A stretch of 64,000 nucleotides of DNA. It comes from Trichostrongylus colubriformis. Lineage: Eukaryota > Nematoda > Chromadorea > Rhabditida > Trichostrongylidae. Numbering within the stretch: position 1 is the first letter of the stretch; every line of letters begins with the position of its first letter. This document shows positions 25,620-37,943 of this stretch, piece after piece. The DNA lies in contig OZ022259.1 in the NCBI GenBank assembly GCA_963978905.1, forward strand, positions 18,822,068 through 18,886,067, in the 5' to 3' direction. Both the position numbers and the translations under genes were made by a program. A model generated the notes under the pieces. That model was not told the DNA's origin. It searched no databases and saw only the letters and a program-made list of their open reading frames with translations.

Positions 25620-25825
25620 TGATGAAATGAACTGTATCCGACTTCAATCGTTATCCAAGAGCGTTATCACACGCATTGCAGGTACTTACTGATCCATATA
25701 CAGTAGCGCTCAAAAGTATTTGGCCAAATGGTCTTTCACTTGGGTTTTTCACTTGTAACCTTTTTGCAACTGCACCTATCTAAGAGACCGATTCAGTATG
25801 TTGAACTTGGAGACACTGCATGCTA

Positions 25826-27099
25826 TTAGGTTGTCCGTAAAGTAATGAGACAAAAGCAGTGGTGAGATTCAACATTAAGTATTTTTGGACGTCGAAGTCG
25901 TGAGAGGACAAAATTCTGGAATTTAGTGTTTCAAGTCCAGTACATATATGCCACCAAGGGCATATGGTCCATACTGTTTTCATCTTTCACAAACGTGCTA
26001 AAGATGGATGAGAAATAAAAAAGCTGTATCGGGTAGCTCTCCTTCTACACTATCGTTCAGGTAAATCCGCGGATGAGGCCCATCGGCTTTTGCTGGAAGA
26101 AATGAAGGATCAAGCACCTTCTCGAGCGACGTGCTTCAGATGGTACGGCAAGTTCGACAAAGGAGGGAAATGTCTCGAAGACTGTAGTCGTTCAGGACGT
26201 CCACTGACGCGAAAGAAGCAGCTCATACTTGCCATCTGTGAGGAACGACCTAACTTTACAGTGCGCGAGCTTGCCACCTCCTCGGGTGCTCCTAAATCCA
26301 CGGTACACGATGTTCTTCGTGCGTCAGGTAAAGTGGCAAAGATGCCTCGGGTTCTTCCGCACGCTCTCAGCCCTCACGACAAGAAGAAGCGTGTTGAAGT
26401 GTGCACTTCTCTGCTCAGCCGTCATCGCACGCTTTCCTGGATCAACTCCATCGTTACCATGGATGAGAAGTACTGTGTCTACGATAACACGGTGCGCCGA
26501 AAACATTGGGTCGACTTCGATGAATTGCCGAAACCACAGCCGAAACATCCCGATCATGACAAGAAGGAGTTGCTCTCATTCTGGTGGGATATTAAAGGCC
26601 CGGTGTTTTGGGAACTGGTTCCAACTGGTTCTATGGTCGACTCTGAAAGATTCTGTACTCAGCTGGAAAGAGTAGCTGAAATTCTGCGTAGTCGCCGTCG
26701 TGGGAGAGGCAAAATCCTACTCCTCATGGATAACGCCAGGCCACACACGCCGAAAAGGACTCAGAGTAAGCTGAGAGAGCTGGAGATCGAACTTGTACCC
26801 CATCCACCGTACTCACCAGATCTCGCCCCATCAGACTTCCACATATTTCGTTCTCTTCAATCCTCTTTTGCTGGAAAAAAATTCACCAATCGGGAGGACG
26901 TCGAATTAGCTGTCAACAACTTCTTGAAGTCGAAGCCTCCGGAGTTCTTTGCTAATGGAATCAGATCTCTGCCGCAAAGATGGCAGTATGTGAAGGAACA
27001 CAATGGCGAATATTATAGTAAATGATATTGATTTGTAATAAAGTTACCGACGAATCACTGCACTACGACATTTGTCTCATTACTTTTCGGACAACCTAA
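25826..27099 (+). mobile_element. Mariner transposon, near full length
   Basis: 1274 bp, with TIRs TTAGGTTGTCCGTAAAGTAA and its inverse TTACTTTTCGGACAACCTAA, one mismatch over the first 20 bases. TA target duplication at 25824-25825 and 27100-27101. Encodes one transposase frame and is inserted in a Tc1-like element. Confidence 0.95.
26102..27025 (+). CDS. Mariner transposase (DD34D), N-terminal start damaged
   Basis: Cuts and pastes the surrounding mariner at TA sites. The frame is open from about 26010 to the stop at 27025 and includes both N-terminal helix-turn-helix regions (RPNFTVRELATSSGAPKSTV). The catalytic triad is seen as VTMDEK, LLLMDNARPH and YSPDLAPSDFH, with exactly 34 residues between the second and third Asp. 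The expected initiator ATG at 26004 is out of frame because of a small indel near 26015 followed by a stop. The first in-frame ATG is at 26102, which would remove roughly 30 residues. The catalytic part looks intact, so decay is recent, or translation starts at a non-ATG codon. Confidence 0.9.
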   Translation: MKDQAPSRATCFRWYGKFDKGGKCLEDCSRSGRPLTRKKQLILAICEERPNFTVRELATSSGAPKSTVHDVLRASGKVAKMPRVLPHALSPHDKKKRVEVCTSLLSRHRTLSWINSIVTMDEKYCVYDNTVRRKHWVDFDELPKPQPKHPDHDKKELLSFWWDIKGPVFWELVPTGSMVDSERFCTQLERVAEILRSRRRGRGKILLLMDNARPHTPKRTQSKLRELEIELVPHPPYSPDLAPSDFHIFRSLQSSFAGKKFTNREDVELAVNNFLKSKPPEFFANGIRSLPQRWQYVKEHNGEYYSK

Positions 27100-27889
27100 T
27101 AAATATACTATATTGGCGCTCATCGGTGTAAGTTACGTGGTTAACGCAATTTTTTGTTTTTGGAGTGCCATCGCTATGCCGTCCCACTGTGCCGCTGTCA
27201 TCAAAAGTCGTGGTCTTTCTACAAAATATCAATGTTCTGTGAGGCTTGCTCGCTTTGTTTTTGTAGAGAAAGCCATTTTTCTTGACCAAGCCTTTTTCTT
27301 TTTTGGGTGGTCTTGTAGTGAATTCTTGTAAAAAACCATGAAAGTGTCAAGCGGCACTCAAGTAGAAGGAAATGTTGACAATAGGTTCAGGCACCACATA
27401 TTAAAATTTTGTCAAATTTGGTCAAGTAGAAAAAAAGGTATGACAAAAAATGTTTGGCCGAATACTTTTGAGCGCTACTGTATGTGCTCGTTAAGTGAAC
27501 TTGAGCAATTGAAGGAGAAGTATCGCCCTGTCCAGTTGCTCACAAGACATGATGGCTGTCAACCGATCAACGGAAAAGGTAGATCAACTGCCGTAGAATA
27601 AGCCTGCACATTCAGGGCAATTAGAATCTTTAGCGATGAAGTTGACACAAGAGCAACAGGGCTACCAGCAAAGCGAGCCATAGCTATAAATAAGAAGGTA
27701 TCATTCATATAATTAGGAAAATAGTATCAACTGTAGAATAAAAAGAACCAATTCGATAGGATTTGAATGTAATGTGTCCAACATGGTTTCACCAAACGCC
27801 TTCTATTGGTTTTACTAATATTGCCTTGTTTACCTGCAAAGTTTGTAACCGGTACACGCTTCTCAAAGCAAAGCGAGTTTTAGGTGAGT

Positions 27890-28375
27890 TCTGAACAGGA
27901 AAGGATTGCTCAAAGACACTGGAAGGGAAACAATTTCGATTCACGGTATGAATCACGGTGGTTTGCAGTTGCCGCAATGCACACACTACAGCTTGCCGAG
28001 ACGTCGAAAGCGAATTCATTGGGTTTTAATCATAACCACACTTTTCTCTCACGCCTTCGCTTATTCTTCATTTGATTGTTTTACTTGTTTGTTGCTGTGT
28101 GTTGTTTCACTTATTTTACATCATCACCAATGAATGAAATACATTCTACGAGACAACAAATGACATCTCTACAACGGACAACTCGGAAAGTCAGTGTGTG
28201 CAGTTTGAAGTGATGCGAATGTGATGAGAATACACACCACAGCTTCGCGCTTTTGGTACCGGGTTTTTCCAGCGATTGTCGCTTCTAACCTTGGATGTTC
28301 GTTACTCAATTATCATTTCTTCGCATCTTCCTCTATCCTTGGACACCTCCCGGTTCCTTTAATATCGGAACTACC
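27890..28375. repeat. Dispersed repeat, second copy at 51370-52195
   Basis: Shared blocks include TTGTTTTACTTGTTTGTTGC, GAATGAAATACA and CTTCTAACCTTG. The 51-kb copy holds an extra 405-bp element at its middle; this copy does not. Confidence 0.75.
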
Positions 28376-29229
28376 TCAATAGGTTTCAACGACTGTTAGC
28401 CGTGGGAGCGAATTTTCTAGAAGAAGGTATAGTTAAAGCACAACTGATTAGATGATTATTCAAGAAGAATTCGAAAATTCAAAAAGATTACGGCAAAAGT
28501 TCTGTAAGTGTTTCAAAAACTCAAAAAGTCCTGCTTATCTCCTTTTATAGGAGTTTCTGGTGAAACTTTCTTTTAAAACCAAAAAAAAAGTTTGTGGAAG
28601 ATCAGTGGGAGATTTATTTCTGCTTCATTAGAATCGGGCCTAAACAAGCTATTCAATGCCGGAATATAGCAAAATATCTCGAAAAACAAAATTTTTGAGA
28701 ACTTTGAGCGTATTTTGAGTTTTTTGAACGGATTTTTAGAGTTTCACACTGTAGTCGCACATTCAGATCATCATAAGACTTCAGAGCAGCACAATATCAG
28801 AAAAGAAAACAATAAATTCGATAAGACGAATGGAAAATATGCAATAAATTTTGGGGAACAAGAAACTTGAAACACGAGAGGTGGAATCCGAAAAACAATG
28901 GTGTGTGCGCGAGAGAAATTCGCCTACTATCTATCAGCCGATGCGCTTTGATGCTGTGCAGAGCGGCTGATATCAGCAGTTGATAGGGGATAGATAAGCC
29001 ACACCCTTCTTCTTCGAAAATAGTTCAACGGGACTTGTTTTGCTTACTTATGAACGAACATATGACGTTCGGCGCACGGTGTGTTCGAATCGAACGCGAT
29101 GTTACACACACATTCACACAAACACTTGCAAACTATGTAGAACGACTCATTCGCAAAGTTGAAATGATCTTCACGATATTGGAGGTATAAAAAACGAATA
29201 CAAAGTGTAAAGCGACGTTATCTGGGAGA

Positions 29230-29241
29230 GGGGGGGGGGGG
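29230..29241. repeat. G12 homopolymer tract
   Basis: Twelve consecutive G. Confidence 0.9.
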
Positions 29242-29304
29242 TCACTTTGTTGAATGTAGAAGAACGTGTCATGACGCACATTAACATACCAGGTATCATT
29301 TGTA

Positions 29305-30195
29305 TTAGGTTGGTGAAAAAGTCCTGGGACACCAATTTCAAAAAAAAGTTAAAATTCGAAAAAAGGATCCGTGGGTCGATCGACGTTACAGATCAATAGC
29401 CACACATTCGTAGATAACACTGAACTTATTTCGACTTATTTCGACTTGGGTGTCCCACGAACTGAGCGATTCAGATCGGTCATCGAGGTTAAGCATCGCT
29501 CAGTCTCTCCTCAGTCGATTCCGGATTAAGGACTTTCTGGGAGGGGTCGTTACAGGGGATGAATCCTGGGTCTTCTACGCGAATCATAGCAGGAGAGTCC
29601 AGTGGTTTCCCTAAGGAGAAGCGGCTCCGACTCAATCGAAGACAGACACCCATCAAGAAAAGGTGATGCTGTGCTGTTGGTGGGACTCACAAGGAATGCT
29701 TTGCCACGAATTTCTCGAAAGTGGTACCACAGTAACCGCAAGCATCTAGTCTAATCAGCTGCAGAAGTTGAGCGAGGCAATGCAACAAAAGCGGCCAGGA
29801 CGAAACAAAGTTTACTTTCTTCATGACAACGCACGCCCTCATGTTGCAAGAATGTCTCGGGAGAAGTTGGAGGAGCTTGGATGGGAAGTACTGCCTCACC
29901 CTCCGTATTCGCCCGACCTTGCCCCTTCCGATTATCACCTATTTAGGGCCCTCAAACAAAATCTCAGAGATAAGGAATTTAATGATCAAGCTCAACATGA
30001 ATCGGAGGTGACCCGCTTCTTCGACTCACAACCAGCTCCCTTCTGAAGGAAAGGTATTCGTGATCTGCCCAAAAAATGGCAAAGTGTTATCGAGGCAGAA
30101 GGTGATTACTTTGTGATTTGAAATGACGAAGAAATAAAGTTATTAAAATTTGAAAGAAAAGTTCTCAGTGTCCCAGGACTTTTTCACCAACCTAA
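29305..30195 (+). mobile_element. Mariner copy, internally deleted
   Basis: 891 bp, with ends TTAGGTTGGTGAAAAAGTCC and its inverse GGACTTTTTCACCAACCTAA and TA duplication at 29303-29304 and 30196-30197. Different TIRs from the 25.8-kb element, so a different mariner lineage. Shortened by about 400 bp relative to a full element. Confidence 0.93.
29425..30121 (+). pseudogene. Mariner transposase pseudogene
   Basis: The frame is recognisable from a catalytic-domain segment (VVTGDESWVFYANHSRRVQW) through FLHDNARPH and YSPDLAPSDYHLF to the C-terminus (IEAEGDYFVI, stop at 30121). It is broken by several stops, for example near 29611, 29747 and 30044. The DNA-binding N-terminus is missing. Confidence 0.9.
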
Positions 30196-30201
30196 TATGT
30201 A

Positions 30202-30351
30202 CAGTCCATTTCGGAGCGCTTGATAGGGCGTGACCTGAGTGACGAGAGTGAGAGTGTGAGAGTGTGTGGCGGGGTTGAGAGTCGAGAGAGTTTGATACAC
30301 TCTCACCCAAGTCCGTAGGCCACGCCCTATCAAGCGCTCCGAAATGGACTG
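30202..30351. mobile_element. CAGT-ended MITE of 150 bp
   Basis: 31-bp perfect inverted ends (CAGTCCATTTCGGAGCGCTT and mirror) with TA on both sides; the internal part is GAGAGTGTGA-rich. It starts six bases after the end of the decayed mariner. The CAGT terminus and TA target fit the Tc1 group. Confidence 0.9.
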
Positions 30352-30429
30352 TACAATTATGGTCTTGTATAACTGATGTTACCTTTCAATGTGTGAGTAC
30401 ATGTTACTGTTCAGCAGTCGACAATTTGT

Positions 30430-30441
30430 CCCCCCCCCCCC
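30430..30441. repeat. C12 homopolymer tract
   Basis: Twelve C on the plus strand, between the CAGT MITE and the 951-bp element. Confidence 0.9.
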
Positions 30442-30480
30442 TCCCCTCCCTGTCACGTCACCCGTTTCGATATTGATGTA

Positions 30481-31431
30481 CCCTAAAGTCTGATAGATAA
30501 GTCCGCCCGCACGCGGTGTCGCGCGCGGCACTGGCGACCGCAGTCTTCAAAGAACCAGAGATGGAGGAAATTGAGGAAGCTGTGTGGTGAGTTGTTAATA
30601 ACGAATTTACATTGTATTGTATATTGTTTGTTAATATAAAAGGAGTAGAAAGAAAAGTTGGGGTCGTGCGAAAGGTGAACACAGAAACTTAACAGTTGGC
30701 AGAGGAAAGTGAACGAGTGAGAGGAAAATCGTTGTTTAACGAAGGTTTCAATGCAACGATGGTTTTGGCGATGAACCAGCGGTAAAATAAAAACTTTTCC
30801 TTATTTCTGTTATGATAATGGTGCACAAAACCTCACATACATGCGTCTTTCACCTTCTTTTTTCCCTGCAAAACGCGCTTCTGCTCGCCGCGTTAAGTTT
30901 TTGCACCTGATGTGAGCCCTCCTTCTAGTCATCAAGCCCTTTGAATTACCTGAACAACTTATGATCATCACTGCACGGGAGGAATAGTAAAATTGACCCA
31001 ACAAAAGCCAGATTTTCCAAAAGCAGCATCAGGAAAAGGATGAGGTGCGGAGAGGTAGCTGCTTTAGTTTGCGACAGTTTCTACTCAATTTCTGAGGAGG
31101 CGATTGTCAATAGCTTCTTAAGGGCCTTGAACCAAGAGTCATTGTTAGATGAGATGAGTGAGAATTTCTATGTTATGAATGTTTGTGACGATAAAATTGA
31201 GATTGCGTAGAAGGTTTAAAATGAACGATCATTGTTACACAAGTTAAACGAAGATGTTGATACGTGTATTTTTAGATAGTAGAAATAAAGTTGAGTGAAC
31301 AATTTCTACAATTCTATCGTTCTTAAGAACGAAGTGTACATTGCGATCTTTCGTCTTGAAGACTGCGCCTGCTTCCGTCGTTGCCGCGCGCGACACCGCG
31401 TGAGGGCGGACTTATCTATCAGACTTTGGGG
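30481..31431. mobile_element. 951-bp TIR element, CCCTAAAGTC family
   Basis: About 75-bp inverted ends: CCCTAAAGTCTGATAGATAA, then GTCCGCC and a CGCGGTGTCGCGCGCGGC block; mirror ends at 31431. TA duplication is present. A second, oppositely oriented copy is at 54404-55419. Both contain a frame beginning MFTFRTxPT (minus strand 30682-30458 here), probably a remnant or chance frame. No transposase motif seen. Confidence 0.88.
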
Positions 31432-31439
31432 TACCTTTT

Positions 31440-33855
31440 GCAAACTTTCTAGATGAAAAAAGTGTGATTTATTACCCGAAGAGGTCGTGATTTATAGTAC
31501 TTTTATTTTTACACTATGGAACAGTTGATTTCGTTGAGTTGATTTCACCCGGAAAGCGCAGATGGAGGTACCGATCTCCGAGGATGTTTTCTACAGTTCA
31601 TCCCATTCGTGATCATAGAGATTGGAAAAGATAGGGTTCAGTAACTGAATAACTGGTCGCGCTGAATGTGCTATGGGCTCGTGGGCCGTCCATGCTTCCC
31701 ACGAGCTGCCTTCTCTATTTTCCAGACAAATATTGCAAAGTAACCCATCATGTGACCTTTATTCAGTTCGTCCCCCCTCCCCCTAATTTAACAGATGAAG
31801 CACCACTGAGGAGGACAACGGTTTTTCGTGCCTGCCTACTGAAATTCCACTGAAATTTCAAGTTTCAATAGACAATGGGTTTTTATTTACTAGCGAAAAT
31901 TTAGCCAGATTGCACATACAATACTTGCAGGATCTACTCTTCGTCGAGTCAACCGAGCCTTTCTCCCATTTTACTTTGGTAACGAATATCTTTGGGAGGC
32001 TGACAGCATGACATGAACTTATTTAGAGATCTAGTTGTGTGTCTATAACCTTTGCATTTGGAACCAGTGCTAGGGTTAGTTCAGGCCAAATACGAAAAGG
32101 CAGCTGATCATGAAAGCCTAGCTGTTCAGTGGTTCAAAGGTGAAGAAAGAAGAGATGAAACGGTCAGAAAACCCGAGAAGTAAATTCCTTTTCCATCGTT
32201 GATCCTAGGAAGGGGAGAGTTATGTTGAAACAGGTGGTGACTGTTTAAAAAGACGGCTTTTACAACGCTTCCTCCCCCTGAGGGCGCTCCTTTTCATCGG
32301 TAATTTCGCCACATATAGTCTTCGTAAACCCAAAGCCTCCATCTGGATGACTCACTTCAGTAACTCTCCTTATATACCACCCTGTTTTTGGACTTTCCGG
32401 CCATCTACATGTGGCTTCACGATTTGAATGCAACATCGAGAACTGCTATAAACCGAAAAGAATTGACCAGCTCCCACATTTTGGGTCTGCGCGTAAGTAA
32501 ATAGCTGTTTCTGTCTCTCTTTAACTATGCAGGTTCCAGAGTGAAGAGTGAAAAAGTGAAACGGTCAGAAAACCCGAGAGATAAAACCCTTTGCCACCAT
32601 TAGTTATCATTATTGAAATCATCATTATCATTATCATTATCCCAGCATAATTGAAAGCGAAGGCGTGTTTCGTGGCGAACTGCCCCACTAACACTAAGTA
32701 TTAGTAAACACATGTTTATACAGTAAAATAGGAGAGTCCTCCGAAGGATTCATTTGTTTCCAAGTTGATGTGATTCCCTCCTTGATTGTTGCATAACACT
32801 ACGAGTGTAAGTCTCACCCTGAGATATTATGTATAGGTCGTGACATTGTCCAAACGTGCTTTCCATCAAATTTTCGCAAGAAAAGAAATTCGAAGAGAAG
32901 TTCATCGACTCGGGATGCGGGCGGGACCTTGATCGTCATTGGTGTAAGACCGCGAGGGGCGTTAAGGCTACACCGGTAATGCCTTATGGGTATGTGTTTT
33001 ATGTGGAATTAGTACAATAACCTGCTATGGCAATATACAAGTGGAAGCTCCCTGAGTATGACTATTACCCAATAAGGCAATGGGTACGCTAACCGAACGA
33101 CACATTGGGAAACGGTCTACGACAGTTCATCGGTATCATGTCCGTTGAAAGGGGAGTGGATGAAAGTACTCGCCACCTTGCCCACGCCGTCAGAGCGTTC
33201 ACAAATCTTCAGATAATCCCAAAGGATAGAAGGTTCAATGGGTGTGGACTTGGACTACCGAATCGTAGGACAACTGCAACATTTTTATTCAATCATGAGT
33301 CATGTACAGTATCGTTTCAACGAGATCACGTCTGTTGAGAAAATAGTGGGCGACCGTACTTGTAATTTGAAATAGGAAATATGATTTTGAAAAACTTCAA
33401 AAATAAAAAATCGCCGCAATATTCGAATGCTGCTTCATGCGTGCTTCATTTACTGATTTTACCACAGTTATATTTATTACCAATGTTACGAAGTTCCGGG
33501 CAGCAGCTTTATGGTGCACTGCGCCTGTGCAAGAAGACGGTTGAGAATACTGAATATCTAGGTAAACAATAAACATGGATGTTGCGCAATAAATACTGTT
33601 ACGCGGTGAAAACCGAATCTTTCCGGCAAGAGTACAACACAAGAAACGAAAATCGGTTAACGAATATTCATAGCAACATATTATCATCCACTTTCGATTC
33701 GACCTCCTCTATTTTGGATCACGTCACAAGGGATAGGATTCGATGACACGTACCCGTGAACGGTCTTCTTGAACGATAACCTCCTCACCCGATCTCGACC
33801 CTCTGAACTACACCGCTGGGGAATGCCAGAAAGAGAAGACCTGCGCTCAAGATAA
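31440..33855. other. Intergenic repeats, no supported gene
   Basis: Two copies of a block with CGGTCAGAAAACCCGAGA at 32162 and 32560, a short (ATC)n run near 32610-32640, and an unassigned region at 32890-33260 that looks repetitive. Confidence 0.4.
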
Positions 33856-33861
33856 GAGTCT

Positions 33862-34880
33862 CTAGCTGCTCGTCGACGTGGATGGGAAAAACTCGAGGTC
33901 CACTACTCCTGTCATCGATTCGTACCCTGAACATGTCGAGTTGTCATTCGAAATCAAGGAGGTCTAATTGAAAGGTGATGATAACAACAAATTGTTCAGA
34001 ATCATTGTAAATTTTACGACCCAATTTTCGTTTGTTCAGTATTTATAGTGCATCCTGTAATAAATAACATAATAAATAGGTCAGTGATATCGTTAACAAA
34101 ATGTGAATCCAAACAATTCGAAGATTCAAAACAGTAATTGCGAGAGCGGAAAGAGTGAGAGAAAACGCCTAGCGCTCATTCCAGGGTTAAGAGCAGCATT
34201 GAGCGAACTTCTTGAAAAGTTTGACGTTTCCTCTTCCTCCATGACAAATTCACCGTATAATTATTGAACGTACCTTGGCGAATTCCTACTACGCCTTCTT
34301 CCCCCTTTTTTGATAACCTGGCGCTAACCTGGCCCCATCTCTCTAGTGCCTGTTAGGCCATTTTTTCTTACTGTAAGGTACCACCCCACAACTTGTTGAT
34401 TGGACCGAGGCATCATCAGAGATCATACTTCGATACATTCCTTATAGTAAATATATACTTTGTAACAAAGCATGGGTTATGGCAGCCTACCATATCACCA
34501 TGCTGGGGTACGGTAACTCAAGGGTGTTGATCAGTGAGAGCAAAGGAATGGCTTTGTAGAGGTCACCTGAGTTATGTCAGGGATCAAACGGAAGGCCGTG
34601 GTCGTTGAGAGCGAAGACAAATGAAATTACCGTATAGCATCGGTCGGTAGCATTTCAACTGATCACGAAACGAGTTCACGAGCAACACGGCGGCGACCAC
34701 ACCCATGACGACGGTGGCGCACCACGCCGCGATCAAAGCGATGTCGCGTTGCGATACGCATCTACGACATTCTTCTGTTCCCGACTGCAAGGAAACGAAA
34801 CAAGGACACAGACGTGTGATGGCTAGTCGGACATTTACCACACCCACGTCCTTTTCGGGGGAGCGCGAAATCTTGAGCAT
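33862..34880 (-). CDS. Small single-pass membrane protein, two exons (tentative)
   Basis: Exon 1 is 34880-34631: an ATG start, a Cys-rich stretch (CPCFVSLQSGTEECRRC) and one hydrophobic segment of about 20 residues (CATVVMGVVAAVLLV). The donor is ACG|GTAATTT, phase 1. The next acceptor in matching phase is TGTTCAG at 33927, leading to a 65-base exon ending at a TAG (33864-33862), total 104 aa. The same acceptor also opens a longer frame in another phase, so the second exon is less sure. No family recognised; exon 1 alone is convincing. Confidence 0.42.
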
Positions 34881-34899
34881 TTTTTGCAGCGTTGCAACG

Positions 34900-36055
34900 A
34901 AATTGAAACGGAAACGAAGTGTTAGGGATGTGCTGCAGCAGTAACTGATAAAAAAGGTAGAAAAAAAGTCAAAAGTTGTTGGAAAAGTTAATGTTTCAAA
35001 TTAGTCTGTGATTCGTTTCGCCCCTTTTCCCCATACGATACACTGCCTTTGTTATTCACCCCCGAGGCTCATCGGCGAGTTGAGGTGAAAGGAAGTCAAA
35101 AGATAATTGAAAGGTGTAAAAAACATACAAGAAAAAACATCGATATGTAAAAAAAATACAGGATCATATTTAGTAGAACAAATAAGTAATTAAAGATAAG
35201 AAACAACATCAAAAAGACTAGTAATAAGAGTTGTATAGGTGACTAGATGATACGAAGACTAGAATAAACAAGATGAAAAAAAAGACTAAAGCCGTGTATG
35301 AGGTAAACATCAAGAATAAAAAATAAAAATAAAAACACTTGAAAAGTTTCAAATAACTGACTCCACCAGAAAAGAATGTAAGAATTAAATCAGTAGTAGA
35401 AAAGTTAGATAAAGAAGATGGAAGGGTGAGTAGGAAATGATTATTAGCACTTGTATGAATCAAAATGGGCAAGGAACAACGAGGGAAATTGATATTCGCC
35501 TGAACCACACCTTTCGCTAGTTTGGAGGAGCAATATGTAACTCATGAAACGGGAACAGCAGTACCTCTTTTCCAACAATTCCTTACTCATATTCCAGTCC
35601 TATCGCCAAGCCCTAATTCTCCTTCAATAAAATTGCTGCTCGACATTCATTCAGGGTCAAGCGTTGGTTAGGTGATAGTTAAAAGCACCGTTAGGAGTGC
35701 TGAGGGGAGTCAGAGGTAAATTCTGCAAACAGCCAGACCAGATTCAAGGAGATGATTTGAGGAGAGACTCGTCTTGAAAGCGCACCTTGAGGTTTTTTTT
35801 TTCGCGACCCCATTCGACTGCGTGTCGGCCTGCTGGGTTGCGATGTCGAGTAGCTGTGGAGGGCGAGGCATTCACAGCTCCCCTCTACGCCTGCGTCACT
35901 TTCAGTTATGCGCAGGATGCGATTTCAATTCAACAGATGCAATTTCTATTCAACAACAGTGATAGTTTTGCAGCAGTTTGTTTTACCGAATCAAGTATTT
36001 CCATTATGAGGGACTGGGTCGTATTGAGCGCCGCAAAAAAGGAACAGGCAACCGC
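34900..36055. other. AT-rich intergenic region, no supported gene
   Basis: The region 35100-35500 is strongly A-rich on the plus strand, giving Phe/Leu-rich minus-strand frames that lack splice signals. No gene is supported. Confidence 0.4.
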
Positions 36056-36060
36056 TTTTG

Positions 36061-36215
36061 TCAGACTTCGCGATTTTGCGGTGTCGCGGCTCCGCACATG
36101 AAGTTGCGGCGTTACAAAATCTCGAGGTGATTATATCGCGCGAAAAGGCGACGTCGCAAAATCGCACAACTGCAGAATCGAAAAAAACGCGAAAACGCAA
36201 ATTCGCGAAGTCTGA
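36061..36215. mobile_element. Short palindromic MITE
   Basis: TCAGACTTCGCGATTTTGCG is mirrored by CGCAAATTCGCGAAGTCTGA. 155 bp, CpG-rich core, no coding. Confidence 0.75.
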
Positions 36216-37062
36216 CGTCCATAGCTAGCGCATTATCCACCACCAACAGTCTGTAGGGGGGTCGTTTTTGTTCGAATTTTATAACAAACGTCTGACCCTA
36301 TCTTAAAGCCCCTGTACCTGTACTTCAATTTATCAGAAGAATTACTGTAGTACGGCACTGGGTACCATCTCCAGAGCTGACTACCCACAGCACTTCTTCA
36401 TCCAGGAGGCGGTGCTTGCCAAAAAAATTGTAGAATGTCAAAAAGGTACAAGCTCTAGAGATCGCCAGTTTTTTTTTCTGGGAGGCAACCTTGGCATGAT
36501 TGGTTGTAATAAGCGTTCCTCGTTGCACTGCGCCTTTCAAGGTTAATAGGTGTAACATTGTTATTTATTACAACATGAGACTATTTGCGGAAGCGACCTC
36601 ACCTCATCGAGAAGGTGATTCCACTTTTCTCAGCAGTCAAAGCATATTTTAAAGCTTAGATTTTGAAACCATAAACTGAACTATAACGGCGACCATTGGT
36701 TCAGAACATCATGACATTTCTCTAGGCTATGTTACATTGTCATGAATTAGAATGTTCGCAGATTTCCATTGGGAAGAACAGCATCAAACCTCATTAATGC
36801 TCTATAAATTGAGTTGATTACAGCCACTTTACAAAGGGAGTAGGCCGTGCATATGGAAATGATCCCAGTAGTTGTAGCACGACTTCCAGTCGATTTACCT
36901 AATGTCGACACCATCTGAGCAGATCAATGCAGACAACACCGAGTGGTCGTTTTTACGCGTTAGCGCAATCTTTTTGTCCCAATGATATGGATTGTCCAAA
37001 TTTGGGATTAAATCAATACCAGTGATTATTTAGGCATGTGTTGTCCCGAAGCCTCATGTTGC

Positions 37063-37215
37063 TCTGAATGTGTGTAAGGCAATGTGAGACTTCCAAAATT
37101 TATTCCAAAAGACTCAAAACAGCTTTCACAAAAACCGGTTGCAAAAATGGTTGCAAAAGATTTGAGCCTTACAGGCAAGCTTTCGGCACGCGCCTTCAAC
37201 AAGCCTGAAAATGTA
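37063..37215. repeat. Half copy of the 50.95-kb palindromic element
   Basis: Matches the left arm of 50952-51281, including GTGAGACTTCCAAAATTTAT and CTTTCACAAA; the other arm is missing. Confidence 0.8.
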
Positions 37216-37943
37216 CAAAGACGTTATTTATAGACTCTGTTTGAGAGTCTACAGTCGTATTTGTACTTAAACAACTTACTGCTGCCACAGTACCACTGTA
37301 CTTACCGCCAATGGGTGTCCCTGGTACTGGAGCAGAAATGGTTGACCCACCCTGACTTTACCATTAAATAGCGCAGATGTGCTATGACTGTGATAATATT
37401 TGATATCAGACTCATTCCACAGTGCATAACACTGTAGTCATGTGATTAGCTCAAGTGCACGTAGCTCATCTCTGCTATTTATTTCTGGGGATAACCGTCT
37501 TATTTCCAGTGCCTCAAGGATTTTTCTTTCCACAGTATTTTCAATGGAGCGGTGCAGTACTTTGACGATGAGGGTTGGGGTGCTTCGCCGATGATTATTG
37601 TCTTATGAAACATTTTTCGAATAATAGTGTAACTGGCAAGCGAAAAAAAGGAAAGTTGTGGTGATGAACAAGAGCAACATCAAAGGATTATTGACGGATT
37701 AAAAGTTTCTGCCAAAACGTAGAATACAAGAGTCTTTTGAGGCTTTCAACTTCTAAACTCGATGCCCGTACGGTCTTTGCTATAGTATCGGCATTGCAGA
37801 TGTAATAACTGTTGACTGGCGCACACTACTGCGCGCGAAACACCATGTGCGTCAGTAGGTTGATCGATGTTGCTCTTTCTCTTGATGTTCTCTTTTTCTT
37901 GAGGACAGAGTATTTGACTGCACGCTCTGCCCAAGTCCATGTA

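Larger units (their letters stand above)
25701..27480. mobile_element. Tc1-like non-autonomous element interrupted by a mariner
   Basis: Ends CAGTAGCGCTCAAAAGTATT and AATACTTTTGAGCGCTACTG with TA on both sides, as in Tc1 elements. Without the 1274-bp mariner and one TA it would be about 504 bp, matching the uninterrupted inverse copy at 37944-38450 (507 bp). Short frames inside (for example 27080-27289) have homologues in the other copy but no recognisable transposase. Confidence 0.9.

Noticed and set aside
35218..35508. Hydrophobic 96-codon minus ORF resembling a membrane protein
   Set aside because: Arises from A-rich DNA giving Phe/Leu runs; no splice signals or balanced composition.
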